From the NCBI RefSeq assembly GCF_000018405.1, contig NC_009943.1:1739001-1803000 (forward strand): a stretch of 64,000 nt of DNA, given 5' to 3'. The translations under genes were made by a program, and so were the position numbers. Below are positions 55,761 through 64,000 of this stretch, piece after piece (positions within the stretch are counted from its first letter, which is position 1; every line of letters begins with the position of its first letter). Source of the stretch: Desulfosudis oleivorans Hxd3. Lineage in GTDB: Bacteria > Desulfobacterota > Desulfobacteria > Desulfobacterales > Desulfosudaceae. The notes beneath the pieces are model-generated. The model saw only the letters and a list, made by a program, of their open reading frames with translations. It was not told the DNA's origin and ran no database searches.

Positions 55761-56112
55761 GAACCTTCTCCATCTCCTCCTCTTTGGTCTTGCACTTGAT
55801 GCACTGGGTGGTGACCGGCCGTGCCTTCAGCCGTTCCACGCCGATCTCTTCCTCGCAGGATTCACAGACGCCAAAGGTCCCGTTTTCGATTCGTTCCAGG
55901 GCCTTTTTGATTTTTTTGATCAGCTTGTGCTCCCTGTCCCGTATCCGCAGCGTGAAGTTGCGCTCGGATTCGTGCGATGCCCGGTCCGTTGGGTCCGGAA
56001 AGGTCTCTTCGTCACTGGTCATGTCGGATACCGTACCATCGGCCTGCTCCAGCAGCTCGTTCAACCGTTTGGTAAGAAGTTCCTTGAAGTAGTCGACATC
56101 TTTTTTCTTCAT
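55750..56112 (-). CDS. dksA: DksA/TraR-type zinc-finger regulator
   Basis: A 120-residue protein. The N-terminal 70 residues are a helical coiled coil (ELLTKRLNELLEQADGTV and DREHKLIKKIKKALERIENG), with the acidic tip segment DPTDRASHESE. The C-terminal zinc finger is CESCEEEIGVERLKARPVTT then QCIKC (C-x2-C-x17-C-x2-C). It binds the RNA polymerase secondary channel and modulates stringent-response promoters with ppGpp. The ATG at 56112 was chosen because the longer frame has no similarity. It heads the minus-strand operon with PHP, rnc and radical SAM genes. Confidence 0.92.
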   Translation of the reverse strand: MKKKDVDYFKELLTKRLNELLEQADGTVSDMTSDEETFPDPTDRASHESERNFTLRIRDREHKLIKKIKKALERIENGTFGVCESCEEEIGVERLKARPVTTQCIKCKTKEEEMEKVLGL

Positions 56113-56312
56113 GCTCTGCACCCCTGCACAAAATGGATTTGGATACAAAATGGGTTTTTATACCAGACCCGTTTTTCAATGTAAAGTCTTTTGAAGATCT
56201 CTTTTGAAAGGCGAACACCGGTGGCGCCGGGCAATGCGGTGCATCTTCTGTTTTCTTTAGGAAAATCGCTGTTTATGCAGTAAAATACCATGTAAAAAAA
56301 GGTCGAAGAATA

Positions 56313-56963
56313 ATGAATGTGTTGAAAAAAGAGCATATTGCCAAACAAACCACCTGTGCCCGGTGCGGTATCTGCTGTGAAAAAGGGGGACCGGCCTTTC
56401 ATGGGTGTGACCGGCCGATTCTGGAAAGCGGACGCATCGTCCTGGCCGATCTTTACACCCTTCGCAAGGGGGAGCCTGTTTTTGACAATGTGGCCAACCG
56501 GCCAGACACCGCGCCAACGGACATTCTCAAGATCAGAAGCGCAAACGGGATGTCGGCCTGCCTTTTTTATCAGCGGGCGGACCGGTCCTGCGGCGTGTAT
56601 GCGGACCGGCCCCTGGAGTGCCGTGTGCTGGAGTGCTGGAACCCGGACGGCATGGCCGCTATTTACCAGGAAGATCGGCTTGCAAGAAAAGACCTGATTT
56701 CCGGTCTTTCGGACCTGTGGGAGATGGTGCTGGCCCACGAAGAGGTGTGCGCCTATGCGCGGCTTTCCCAATCGGTAAAAGAAAAAAACTGGGAAGCGGT
56801 GGCTTACTGCATTCGGTACGATTTCCAGGTGCGGCGCCTGATGGTGGAAAAGGGGAACATGGATGACCGCCTTTTTGATTTTCTGTTCGGCATGCCCCTT
56901 ACCGTCACCCTGCAGCGTTATGGCCTTTCACCGCAGCAGATAAGGAATATGGTCGAAGGGTAA
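56313..56963 (+). CDS. YkgJ family cysteine-cluster protein
   Basis: A 216-residue protein of the YkgJ/Fli-like zinc- or iron-cluster family. Its cysteines are in TTCARCGICCEKGGPAFHGCDRP, ACLFYQRADRSCGVYADRP and LECRVLECW. The order CxxCxxCC, then CxF, then CxxY and C, is the family mark and probably binds a metal or Fe-S cluster. Function is unknown. It is divergent from dksA and preceded by a poor Shine-Dalgarno (GGTCGAAGAATA). Confidence 0.85.
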   Translation: MNVLKKEHIAKQTTCARCGICCEKGGPAFHGCDRPILESGRIVLADLYTLRKGEPVFDNVANRPDTAPTDILKIRSANGMSACLFYQRADRSCGVYADRPLECRVLECWNPDGMAAIYQEDRLARKDLISGLSDLWEMVLAHEEVCAYARLSQSVKEKNWEAVAYCIRYDFQVRRLMVEKGNMDDRLFDFLFGMPLTVTLQRYGLSPQQIRNMVEG

Positions 56964-57091
56964 AATATTTTTTAATTGCAATGATTTATCAGTAGTGAGG
57001 CGGCTTTTATGCTTTCGGGGAGTCCGGGTGGGGACAAGGGTGTCGAAGAAGATCAAGAGTAAGTGCAGGATTAAGATTCAAGGTGAGGGAT

Positions 57092-57931
57092 ATGGGAATT
57101 AAAACCTTTTCCGGAAAACGGGCTTATGTTTTTGGTGGGTCGTCCGGCATCGGCCTGGCTGCTGCCCGGCAGCTGGCCGGCATGGGGGCTGACCTTGCGC
57201 TTTTTGCCAGGGACGGCAACAGACTGGAAACGGCCGGACAGGAGGTGCGGCATGCCGCAACCGGCCCGTCACTGCAGGTCCATGTTTTTCCCGTGGATGT
57301 GTCGGACCGGGACCGGGTTTTTGAAGCCGTGGCAAATGCGGTGGATGTCCTGGGGCCGCCGGATATGCTGATCAACTGCGCCGGCCGGGCCATTCCCCGC
57401 TGCTTTGCCGACATCGGCGAGGACCAGCTTTCCCAGACCCTGGCCATCAACCTGTGCGGCACCTGGCACACCATAGCCGCGGCCCTTCCTTATATGAGGG
57501 GGCGGGGCGGCCATATCGTCAATGTCTCTTCCATCGCCGGTTTTCTGGGCGTGTACGGATATGCGGATTATGCGGCATCCAAGTTTGCCGTCATGGGGCT
57601 CTCCGAGGTGCTGCGCAGCGAGTTTAAGCCTCTGGGCATCGGCGTGTCCGTGCTCTGCCCCCCGGATACCGACACCCCGGCCCTGGCCGCTGAAGCCGCC
57701 ACAAAGCCGGAAGAGACAAAGGCCATTTCCGCGGGTGCCAGAGTGCTTTCCGCCGATGCCGTGGCAAAGGCCATGATTCGGGGAATGAAAAAAAACCGGG
57801 CCATGATTGTGCCGGGTTTTGACGGCCGGCTGATCTGGCTGGCCAAACGGCTGTTTCCGGGCCTGGTCTCTTTTTTCATGGACCGGACCATTCGCCGGAC
57901 CCGGTGCGGGAAGATATCTACCGCCTCTTAA
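57092..57931 (+). CDS. Short-chain dehydrogenase (3-ketosphinganine/ketoacyl reductase-like)
   Basis: A 279-residue SDR. The cofactor loop is FGGSSGIGLAAARQL, LINCAGRA is the NNAG equivalent, and the catalytic site has NVSSIAGFLGVYGYADYAASKFA (Ser, YxxxK). The C-terminal region has a hydrophobic LIWLAKRLFPGLVSFFM tail like that of 3-ketodihydrosphingosine reductases and other membrane-lipid reductases. Sphingolipid synthesis is possible but no other gene for it is near. The ATG at 57092 follows AAGGTGAGGGAT; a GTG three codons earlier lies inside that site. Its stop overlaps the convergent DUF3999 gene by four bases. Confidence 0.87.
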   Translation: MGIKTFSGKRAYVFGGSSGIGLAAARQLAGMGADLALFARDGNRLETAGQEVRHAATGPSLQVHVFPVDVSDRDRVFEAVANAVDVLGPPDMLINCAGRAIPRCFADIGEDQLSQTLAINLCGTWHTIAAALPYMRGRGGHIVNVSSIAGFLGVYGYADYAASKFAVMGLSEVLRSEFKPLGIGVSVLCPPDTDTPALAAEAATKPEETKAISAGARVLSADAVAKAMIRGMKKNRAMIVPGFDGRLIWLAKRLFPGLVSFFMDRTIRRTRCGKISTAS

Positions 57932-59307
57932 TCCGCTGCTTTCAGCCCTCGCACCAGTTGCCATGCCATGGCCGCCACCACCAGCACGCCGCCCACCAGC
58001 AGACACCAGAGCAGAATGCGGCGCAGGGGGAGCGGCTCGGGGGGTGTCACCAGCTTTTGCGGGCCACCCAGCTCCACCATGGGGCCTGGAAACACCCATC
58101 GTTCCAGACCGGTCCCATCCGCCCGGTCGATGCCGTCAAACATGGCCGCTACGTTGATTTCCGGCGGCCTGGCCACGGCGCTGCCAAAGGCCAGGGTAAA
58201 GGGGCCGCTGCCCCGGGCGATAAAGAAAAGCGTATGGGAACGAAACCCCGCCGTCAGGCGAGGAGCGTTTACGCCCATGGTGCTTTTACTGTCTTTCACG
58301 GTCAGTCGCCAGTAGCGGTCCATGGTGACGGGAACGGATTTCGGGGCACTGACCACCTCGATGCCGTCGGCGTCGATGCGGTAAAAAAGACCCGTGAGCC
58401 GCCTGGTCCAGGCTGCCCCGGGGGCGTTGCGGGACTCTAAAACCGCATCGGCCATGCTGTTGGTCTGGGCAAAGATCAGGTTGACCCGGTCCACGGGATA
58501 GCTGCCTTCCGTGTCATATTCAAACACCCCCGGTTCAACGGGCGGCTTAACGATATTCAATTCCAGAAAGGGCCGCGCGTTTGAGGGGCCGGAGACGGGC
58601 GGGCGGCCATAAATACCGGTGACGGGAATGGTCGGCCCGGTGTCGGTCTGCCGGATTCGCAGGTACCGCCCGGTGTAGCGGCTTAAAGGAATTTCGTCGT
58701 TGCGCAGGCGATGGCCGGCGTATCGAATATCGGTAACAGCGGCCCGGGAATGGATGGTAGACCAGTGGGCCAGGTCGTTGCCGGCCTCCACGGTCAGCGT
58801 TGCGATGCGGTTCCCATTCTCCGGTGGCCATTCAAGGCGCAGGGCCGCCAGCCGTTCTTTTTCTCCACTCAGGTCGATAAGAAACTCGCGGATTGGTTGC
58901 GTGGTATCGGTTTTGTCGGCCCGTGAATCCAGACGCACCACAGCCCCGTCCGGGCCGGTGCGGACATAGACGCTGTATCCTGTCGCGGCATCGGTGTCCT
59001 GAACTTCGGGAAGCGGGAAAAAGGGCAGGGGGTGCCAGGCCGGCGGACCGGCATCGGCCTTGACATGGCGAGTCGTGTGCGGCACCGGTTCACCGGCGGC
59101 ATTAAAAACCCTCAGGTCGCCCAGGTCTTTTCGAAAAACATGCGTGTAAACCTGTTCAGGCAGGGTCAGGGCCACGATGGCCGAGCCTTTTGGCACCTCC
59201 ACGTTCATACCGTAGGCAAAATCGTTTTCCGTCAGGCCCGTCGTTATCGGAGACGGACGACATCCCAGCATCAGGACCAGGATCAGCATAAACAACCATT
59301 TTTTCAT
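57928..59307 (-). CDS. DUF3999 family membrane-anchored protein
   Basis: A 459-residue exported protein. The N-terminus MKKWLFMLILVLMLGCRPSP is a signal peptide with a lipobox-like LMLGC, so it is probably a lipoprotein. The large middle part is beta-rich (YTHVFRKDLGDLRVFNAAGE typical of DUF3999), and a C-terminal membrane helix (ILLWCLLVGGVLVVAAMAW) spans about residues 430-448. Function is unknown; such proteins are usually paired with the DUF2339 membrane protein, as here, where the genes overlap by four bases. The pair may form an envelope complex. Confidence 0.87.
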   Translation of the reverse strand: MKKWLFMLILVLMLGCRPSPITTGLTENDFAYGMNVEVPKGSAIVALTLPEQVYTHVFRKDLGDLRVFNAAGEPVPHTTRHVKADAGPPAWHPLPFFPLPEVQDTDAATGYSVYVRTGPDGAVVRLDSRADKTDTTQPIREFLIDLSGEKERLAALRLEWPPENGNRIATLTVEAGNDLAHWSTIHSRAAVTDIRYAGHRLRNDEIPLSRYTGRYLRIRQTDTGPTIPVTGIYGRPPVSGPSNARPFLELNIVKPPVEPGVFEYDTEGSYPVDRVNLIFAQTNSMADAVLESRNAPGAAWTRRLTGLFYRIDADGIEVVSAPKSVPVTMDRYWRLTVKDSKSTMGVNAPRLTAGFRSHTLFFIARGSGPFTLAFGSAVARPPEINVAAMFDGIDRADGTGLERWVFPGPMVELGGPQKLVTPPEPLPLRRILLWCLLVGGVLVVAAMAWQLVRGLKAAD

Positions 59308-62153
59308 GAAGTCTCTCCTTTGTCAGCAGCCGGCGGCAGCGGGGTAAAGAATCCGATAATCAGCATCAGGGCTCCCACTGCCAGAAACGAGACGATTCGG
59401 GAAACCGTGCCGGTGCCGGACAGATCAACGACAAACAGCTTGACCAGCACCACGGTCAGGAGACCCGCGCCGGTAAACCAGATGGCCCGTTGCTTGAGAC
59501 GGTGGGCCGTCACCATGGTGCCCAGGGCCAGGGCGCCCCACAGAACGGACAGGGATGCCTGGAAAACAGCGGAATCGCCCAGGGCCTCCATGTGGTAGGG
59601 AACATGGCCCCAGTGGTGAACCGTTCGGGCCACAATGGCGGTGAGCCACACAAAAACGCCGGCTGCCGGTGCCCCCCACAGCATGGCCGCGTCCAGCTTT
59701 CCGGCAGGCGGGGTGGGATGTTGCCGTTGCGACCGGCACCAGTAGAGAATGGTGACCAGCACAAATGCCTGGACCACGTCCAGGGGGTTTAGCAGCGGCA
59801 GGTAAGGCAACGATTCAAAGCCACCGTTAAAAGAGGAGGCCATGAAGGTCCATCCCATCAGCCCCAGCATGATCAGGAAGGGAAGCCACCCATTGTAGGC
59901 AACCTCCGGTCGAATGCCGGTTTTCCGGAAAAGTCCTTTTAATAGCCAGGCGCCGGCGGCCGGTACCATGCCCCAGGCGATAAACTGTTGAATCCCGGCA
60001 AACCCCAGCCGTCGTCGCATCAGGGTTTCGTATGCAGTGGCGGTCAACCTTCCGGTGTGTGTCGGGGAACCGAGCGTCAGCCGGTCGATTCCCCAAGCGG
60101 CTTCACGGCTCAGCAGAAAAATGATCAGCAGCCCGCCTGTCACATGCCAGGGCACCAGCAGTTTTTTGGGCCATTTGTTTTCCAGTTTCCAGAGCAATAA
60201 AAAATGTACCGCCAGAGCCAGCGGCCAGATCACCAGCCACCAATCCTGGAAGGGATGCATTCTGCTGTAATCATTGGTGTAGTGGGCTGTTACGATATAA
60301 AGAAACACCATAAACGGAAGCAGGCCCGCTGCCGGCCACCGTACCCCTTTCCAGTCCAGCCGGTGGCACAGCCAGCCCATGGCCCCGCAGCTTGCCACAA
60401 CAAAGGCCGCCAGGCATTCCAACTGATACCGGTCCGGCCAGTGGCGGTCGATCTCGACTACGCCGGCGCCGAACCACCAGACAAGCCCCCAGGCCATGAT
60501 GAGGGCCGAGGGAAACTGTTCCAGCACACGCAACACCGACCGGTATCGTTCCATGAAAAATGCCGAGACCAGGGCCGCCACAGCGATCATCATCCCGCCC
60601 AGAAAACGGCTGTTGAGAATCATCATGCCGCCGCCGTACCGTCCGTCCGCAAGAAAAAGGAACCCGGCGCCGAACTGAAGCAGCAGGCCGAACAGCCGCG
60701 CGGTCAGGCGGCGCTGCCGGACCCCCACCCAGACCAGGCCGGCCCCTTCCAGGCTCCATGCCACAGCCGTCCACAGTCCGGACAGGGCCAGGGGAATGGC
60801 CAGGCTGGAAAACACCACGCCCAGGGCCAGAAATGTCTCTACCAGGGGGCCCATCTCTTTTGTGCGGCGACGCCACAGCGAAGTTGCCAGGGAGATATAG
60901 ACTATGCCCATGACAAGGGCGCTGAAGGCAAGACCGTATTCAAACCGCTCCACCAGCGGCACCTGAAGGCCGAACACCACAACGGGCAGGCCGAACACAA
61001 GAGTGCCGTCCACATACCCTTTCAGCTTTGGCGGCAGTTTGAAGGCAAAAAGCACGGAGATGGTCAGGTAGAACGCAAAGGAGAGCACCAGAAAGGGTTC
61101 GGTGGTGGCGAAGTGGGAGGACCGGTAATATTGAACCCCCCAGGCGGATCCGATGCCGAAAGTGAAAAAGAACCCCAGCAGGTTGAGCCAGCGCCACGCC
61201 TTAAACCACGCGATTCCGAAGATTCCGGCATTGAGCAGGGCGTAGTAGGAAAAGAGCAAGACATGATTTCCCGATCCCGTGGAAAGCAGCACCGGCGCCA
61301 GAAACCCGCCGGCGGCGCCCAGCACGGCCATGGAGGCGGCGTTCTGCAATATGGCCAGCATGCCGGAGAAAGCGACCAGGGCCACCATGACGCCAAAGGT
61401 GAGGGGCAGAGGAACCATGTGAAAGAGGCGGGCCGACGCAAACAAGGTCAGGTACATGATGCCCAGGCCCCCGCCCTGAAGGGCCATGGCATAGCCGAAC
61501 CGTTTGCTTCGCAGTCGCCAGCCAAGGGCCAGCAGCCCGATGCCGGCGGCAAAGGCGGCGGCCAGTCGGACCTCCAGAGGGACCATGTTCCGGGCCGCGG
61601 CATACTTGATCAGAAAGGCAAACCCGAACAGCAGGATCACCACACCGACGCGCACCATGAGGTTACCGCCGGAGAACAGGGACCGGATAAACACTTCAAA
61701 ACTGGTCTGGTCATGGACGGCAGGGGGTGGTGAAGGGGGTTGTTGTGTTTTAAGTGGCGGTTTTTCGTCTGGTGCCGGGGAATCTGAAACCGCCTGCACG
61801 TCGCTTTCGGATGTCGGGGTGTCCGAAACGGATTCAAGGTAGAGATCTTCTTCCGGGGCCGGTCGTCGGACAGGGAAGGAAGGGGTTTTTATTTCCGGCG
61901 ACACGGAAAACGTTTCCGCCGCCGCCTTCTCCGGTTCCGGCTGCTGAGGGGCCGAGGCCGCCTGCGTCCGGTCGGCCGTCTGTCGGGCTTCAAGGTCGGA
62001 CATTCGCCGCACGAGCGTACTCACCTGGTTTTTCAGGGATATGACAGCGGCCGCCAGCACCCCTGTCAGCCCGCCTGCCAGAAAAGCCCCGTCGCCCCGC
62101 AGCCAGAAGGCGCCTGCCAGCGCACCGATTACACCCAGAAAGACGTAAAGCAT
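59304..62153 (-). CDS. DUF2339 giant polytopic membrane protein
   Basis: A 949-residue protein. After an initial membrane helix (LYVFLGVIGALAGAFWL) there is a short coiled-coil (TLVRRMSDLEARQTAD) and a proline/glutamate-rich linker (residues 60-160). About two dozen hydrophobic segments follow from residue 170 on (GGNLMVRVGVVILLFGFAFL, the DUF2339 start). It belongs to the inner membrane; function is unknown. The start at 62153 follows AAAAAAAGGACTGCC; a longer frame has no family similarity. Translational coupling with the DUF3999 lipoprotein (4-bp overlap) suggests a two-part complex. Confidence 0.9.
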   Translation of the reverse strand: MLYVFLGVIGALAGAFWLRGDGAFLAGGLTGVLAAAVISLKNQVSTLVRRMSDLEARQTADRTQAASAPQQPEPEKAAAETFSVSPEIKTPSFPVRRPAPEEDLYLESVSDTPTSESDVQAVSDSPAPDEKPPLKTQQPPSPPPAVHDQTSFEVFIRSLFSGGNLMVRVGVVILLFGFAFLIKYAAARNMVPLEVRLAAAFAAGIGLLALGWRLRSKRFGYAMALQGGGLGIMYLTLFASARLFHMVPLPLTFGVMVALVAFSGMLAILQNAASMAVLGAAGGFLAPVLLSTGSGNHVLLFSYYALLNAGIFGIAWFKAWRWLNLLGFFFTFGIGSAWGVQYYRSSHFATTEPFLVLSFAFYLTISVLFAFKLPPKLKGYVDGTLVFGLPVVVFGLQVPLVERFEYGLAFSALVMGIVYISLATSLWRRRTKEMGPLVETFLALGVVFSSLAIPLALSGLWTAVAWSLEGAGLVWVGVRQRRLTARLFGLLLQFGAGFLFLADGRYGGGMMILNSRFLGGMMIAVAALVSAFFMERYRSVLRVLEQFPSALIMAWGLVWWFGAGVVEIDRHWPDRYQLECLAAFVVASCGAMGWLCHRLDWKGVRWPAAGLLPFMVFLYIVTAHYTNDYSRMHPFQDWWLVIWPLALAVHFLLLWKLENKWPKKLLVPWHVTGGLLIIFLLSREAAWGIDRLTLGSPTHTGRLTATAYETLMRRRLGFAGIQQFIAWGMVPAAGAWLLKGLFRKTGIRPEVAYNGWLPFLIMLGLMGWTFMASSFNGGFESLPYLPLLNPLDVVQAFVLVTILYWCRSQRQHPTPPAGKLDAAMLWGAPAAGVFVWLTAIVARTVHHWGHVPYHMEALGDSAVFQASLSVLWGALALGTMVTAHRLKQRAIWFTGAGLLTVVLVKLFVVDLSGTGTVSRIVSFLAVGALMLIIGFFTPLPPAADKGETS

Positions 62154-62381
62154 GGCAGTCCTTTTTTTGTTTGAAATGTTTGAAGGAGTAAAATAAAGGA
62201 TAAGAATATATTTTGTGGATGCTATTGATAACAGCATTTAAAACAGGTGTCAATTGTCTTTCCTGCTGGCAATGCGGCGTCCATGGGTATATAATCGGCT
62301 TCCGCGGGCCTTCCGGTATTTCTTGTGCCGATTAAAAAGTGCCGGCATACGATAGAAACAGCTTATTTTCAGGGAGTAATC

Positions 62382-63218
62382 ATGTCTGTTATTACCATTT
62401 CACGAGGCTCTTACAGCCGGGGCAAAGAGGTCGCCGAGAAGGTGGCCGAAAAACTGGGGTATGCGTGCATCTCCAGGGATATCCTGCTGGAGGCGTCCGA
62501 GGCGTTCAATATTCCGGAGATCAAGCTGGTCCGGGCCATTCACGACGCCCCGTCGGTCCTGGAACGCTTCACCCACGGCCAGGAACGGTACATCAGTTAT
62601 ATTCGAAAGGTGCTGCTGCATCACGTTCAGAAGGACAACGTAGTCTACCACGGACTGGCCGGCCACTTTTTTCTGTTAAATATTCCCCATGTTTTAAAGG
62701 TCCGGATTATCGCGGATATGGAGGACCGGGTGGCGGAAGAAATGGCCAGGGAAAAAATTCCGGAAGACAAGGCCCGCTACCTTTTAAAGAAGGATGATGA
62801 CGAGCGTCGCAAGTGGGGGCTTCAGCTTTACGGCATTGACACCTGGGACAGCCAGCTTTACGACATGGTGCTGCACATCAAGACCCTGACCGCGGACGAT
62901 GCCGTGGACCTCATTGTTCAGACCGCCGGCAAGCCGGTGCTTCAGACCACGGCCCGGTCCCAGGCCCTTGTGGACGACCTGGCCCTGGCCGCCACGGTGC
63001 AGGCTGAACTGGTGAAGGTGGCGCCCCGGCTGGAGGTGACGGCCGACAACGGGGTGGTGCGCGTCGGTGACATGGACGGGACCCTTTCCGTGAAACAGGG
63101 CGTGGCTGATGAGATTCGCCGGATCGCAGGCCAGGTGGACGGTGTAAAAGAGGTCCTGCTGCTTGCGCCTGAAAAACCGGAAGGATACGGTTCGGTCAAC
63201 CCCTTTCATAAGTTATAA
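62382..63218 (+). CDS. Cytidylate kinase-like protein with C-terminal BON-like domain
   Basis: A 278-residue protein. The first ~200 residues match the cytidylate kinase-like family (PF13189): MSVITISRGSYSRGKEVAEK has the altered P-loop (SRGSYSRGK) of this group, CISRDILLEASE follows and KVRIIADMEDRVAEEM is the NMP-binding part. Residues ~215-275 (AATVQAELVKVAPRLEV, then VRVGDMDGTLSVKQGVADEI) look like a BON domain, which binds membranes or phospholipids. The real substrate of this family is not established. It is preceded by CAGGGAGTAATC and is divergent from the DUF2339 gene; a cytochrome-like gene follows after 42 bp. Confidence 0.85.
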   Translation: MSVITISRGSYSRGKEVAEKVAEKLGYACISRDILLEASEAFNIPEIKLVRAIHDAPSVLERFTHGQERYISYIRKVLLHHVQKDNVVYHGLAGHFFLLNIPHVLKVRIIADMEDRVAEEMAREKIPEDKARYLLKKDDDERRKWGLQLYGIDTWDSQLYDMVLHIKTLTADDAVDLIVQTAGKPVLQTTARSQALVDDLALAATVQAELVKVAPRLEVTADNGVVRVGDMDGTLSVKQGVADEIRRIAGQVDGVKEVLLLAPEKPEGYGSVNPFHKL

Positions 63219-63260
63219 CCCCCGGCCCGGCCCGGCTGGAACCGCCAAAGGGAATGCTCT

Positions 63261-64000
63261 ATGAGATTCAGATGGCTTTACGTGTTGCCGGTTTTTCCGC
63301 TTTTTTTGCTGTGTCACTGCGCGTCGCCCGGCGGGGTGCTCTGGGACAGCCACAATACCAAAGGTGCCGATGCCCGGATGCAGGCCCTTGTGGTTCGGGT
63401 CAACGCCTGCATGGCCAGGGGAAGAACGCCCTTAAAAACCCTTCTGGTGACCTCCCCCTATGACATGGCCCTGTTTCCTCCGGACATCGCCTCTCCCACG
63501 GTGACGTGGCGGGACGGTGATGCCCAAAGCCGGTTCTGGCTGATAAGCGTCGTCTTTGATAACGGTCGCAAGCCGGTTTACGCGTTTGTGCGGGAACCCG
63601 AGTGGACCCCGGACAGAACGACATGGGAAACGATTAAGGCCAACTCTGTTTCGGCCCCGGTGATACTCTCTGTTTTCGGCCTTGCGGATGAAAACGCCGA
63701 TGTCGTGGCATCGGTGGGCCGGGTATCTTTTTCCACATCCACCGACCCTGTGGGCGACGCTGTTTTTTTTCGCCAGATTCCGCTGCCCTTTGCCCTGGCC
63801 AGCCAGAGTTTTGAAAAGACCCGGTGGCGCATGGGCCATATTGATTCTTATGATCCGCCGGCCACGGTGATGCAGGGGGTGCCGGTGTGCGCCAGCTGCC
63901 ATGCCTTTTCAAGCGACGGCAAGTACATGAGCATGGAGTACAACTACGGTAACGACGGCGGGGCCCAGTTTATCGTTAAAACGGCTTCAGAGATTGTCGT
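63261..64000 (+). CDS. Exported multi-domain c-type cytochrome-like protein, 5' part
   Basis: The frame is open to the window end; 246 residues are seen. The N-terminus MRFRWLYVLPVFPLFLLCHC is a signal peptide, possibly lipoprotein (C18 or C20, box not canonical). At residues 210-214 there is a CASCH heme c site (VPVCASCHAFSSDGKYMSMEYN), the context seen in PD40/WD40-like beta-propeller proteins that follow a single heme (HAFSSDGKYM). It would be periplasmic. The upstream ~190 residues have no recognised domain. It lies 42 bp after the cytidylate-kinase-like gene and may share its transcript. Confidence 0.8.
   Translation, partial: MRFRWLYVLPVFPLFLLCHCASPGGVLWDSHNTKGADARMQALVVRVNACMARGRTPLKTLLVTSPYDMALFPPDIASPTVTWRDGDAQSRFWLISVVFDNGRKPVYAFVREPEWTPDRTTWETIKANSVSAPVILSVFGLADENADVVASVGRVSFSTSTDPVGDAVFFRQIPLPFALASQSFEKTRWRMGHIDSYDPPATVMQGVPVCASCHAFSSDGKYMSMEYNYGNDGGAQFIVKTASEIV

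Noticed and set aside
60204-61733. 509-codon plus-strand open frame
   Set aside because: It runs antisense to the DUF2339 gene, is rich in Gln, His, Lys and Gly as expected from a complementary frame in GC-rich DNA, and has no recognisable domain.
1-64000. tRNA and rRNA genes
   Set aside because: The gaps between genes were read and no tRNA cloverleaf arms or rRNA-like sequence were recognised; a covariance search was not possible.

Overview
The window looks like the chromosome of an anaerobic, GC-rich Desulfobacterota (deltaproteobacterial) sulfate reducer of the Desulfosarcina/Desulfococcus/Desulfosudis kind. This is inferred from gene content, not from a marker gene: a Ni-Fe-S CO dehydrogenase (cooS), a CooC-type ATPase, two ASKHA-type corrinoid-activation proteins, a DUF3786 protein, many acyl-CoA enzymes (thiolases, CoA ligases, enoyl-CoA hydratase-like and enoate-reductase-like proteins), menaquinone methylation and DksA/TraR. 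No rRNA, tRNA or CRISPR array was seen.

Layout. 1-3.3 kb: acyl-CoA genes, with the end of an enoate/dienoyl-CoA reductase. 3.6-6.6 kb: a peptidyl-prolyl isomerase and cooS, each followed by a clear intrinsic terminator. 6.7-14.1 kb: asparagine synthetase, a glutamate-cysteine ligase/glutaredoxin pair preceded by a long hexanucleotide tract, a 2Fe-2S ASKHA corrinoid activator and a polytopic membrane protein. 14.1-19.9 kb (minus strand): an epimerase, two metallo-beta-lactamase-fold hydrolases and a 926-residue TPR-GAF-AAA+ sigma-54 activator. 20.5-27.2 kb (plus strand): a lipid-oxidation operon of thiolase, CoA ligase, ferredoxin-nitroreductase, SDR and a second thiolase. A sigma-54-like promoter and a palindromic upstream site lie before it, so the divergent activator is its probable regulator. 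27.2-28.3 kb: an AT-richer islet with a DUF4160/DUF2442 pair and a GIY-YIG gene between 12-bp inverted repeats. 28.5-32.7 kb: a radical SAM enzyme, a NifX-like protein, DUF3786 and a hydrolase.

32.8-34.2 kb: an IS110/IS1111-type element that ends inside the 3' end of a second ASKHA gene. 34.2-38.4 kb: the minus-strand operon cooC - PrmA-like methyltransferase - MBL hydrolase - ASKHA, a coherent set for metallo- or corrinoid-protein maturation. 38.6-45 kb: an SH3 envelope protein, nadB, menaquinone methyltransferase, DnaJ, then overlapping queD - MBL - pyrD. 45.1-48.8 kb: two catabolic redox genes in repeat-bounded blocks, an old-yellow-enzyme homologue and a molybdopterin oxidoreductase, which look like insertions. 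48.8-52.8 kb: thioesterase, propionyl/acetyl-CoA synthetase, diguanylate cyclase. 53.1-56.1 kb (minus): dksA - PHP - rnc - Elp3-like radical SAM. 56.3-64 kb: YkgJ-like protein, SDR, a DUF3999/DUF2339 membrane pair, a cytidylate-kinase-like/BON protein and the start of a c-type cytochrome that runs off the window.

The strongest leads are the sigma-54 control region of the thiolase operon, the CooC-PrmA-MBL-ASKHA operon with its IS-altered end, the possible guide-RNA region of the IS, the repeat-bounded old-yellow-enzyme block, and the GIY-YIG unit with cassette-like inverted repeats. Family names come from recognising sequence motifs by eye; no database search was made.
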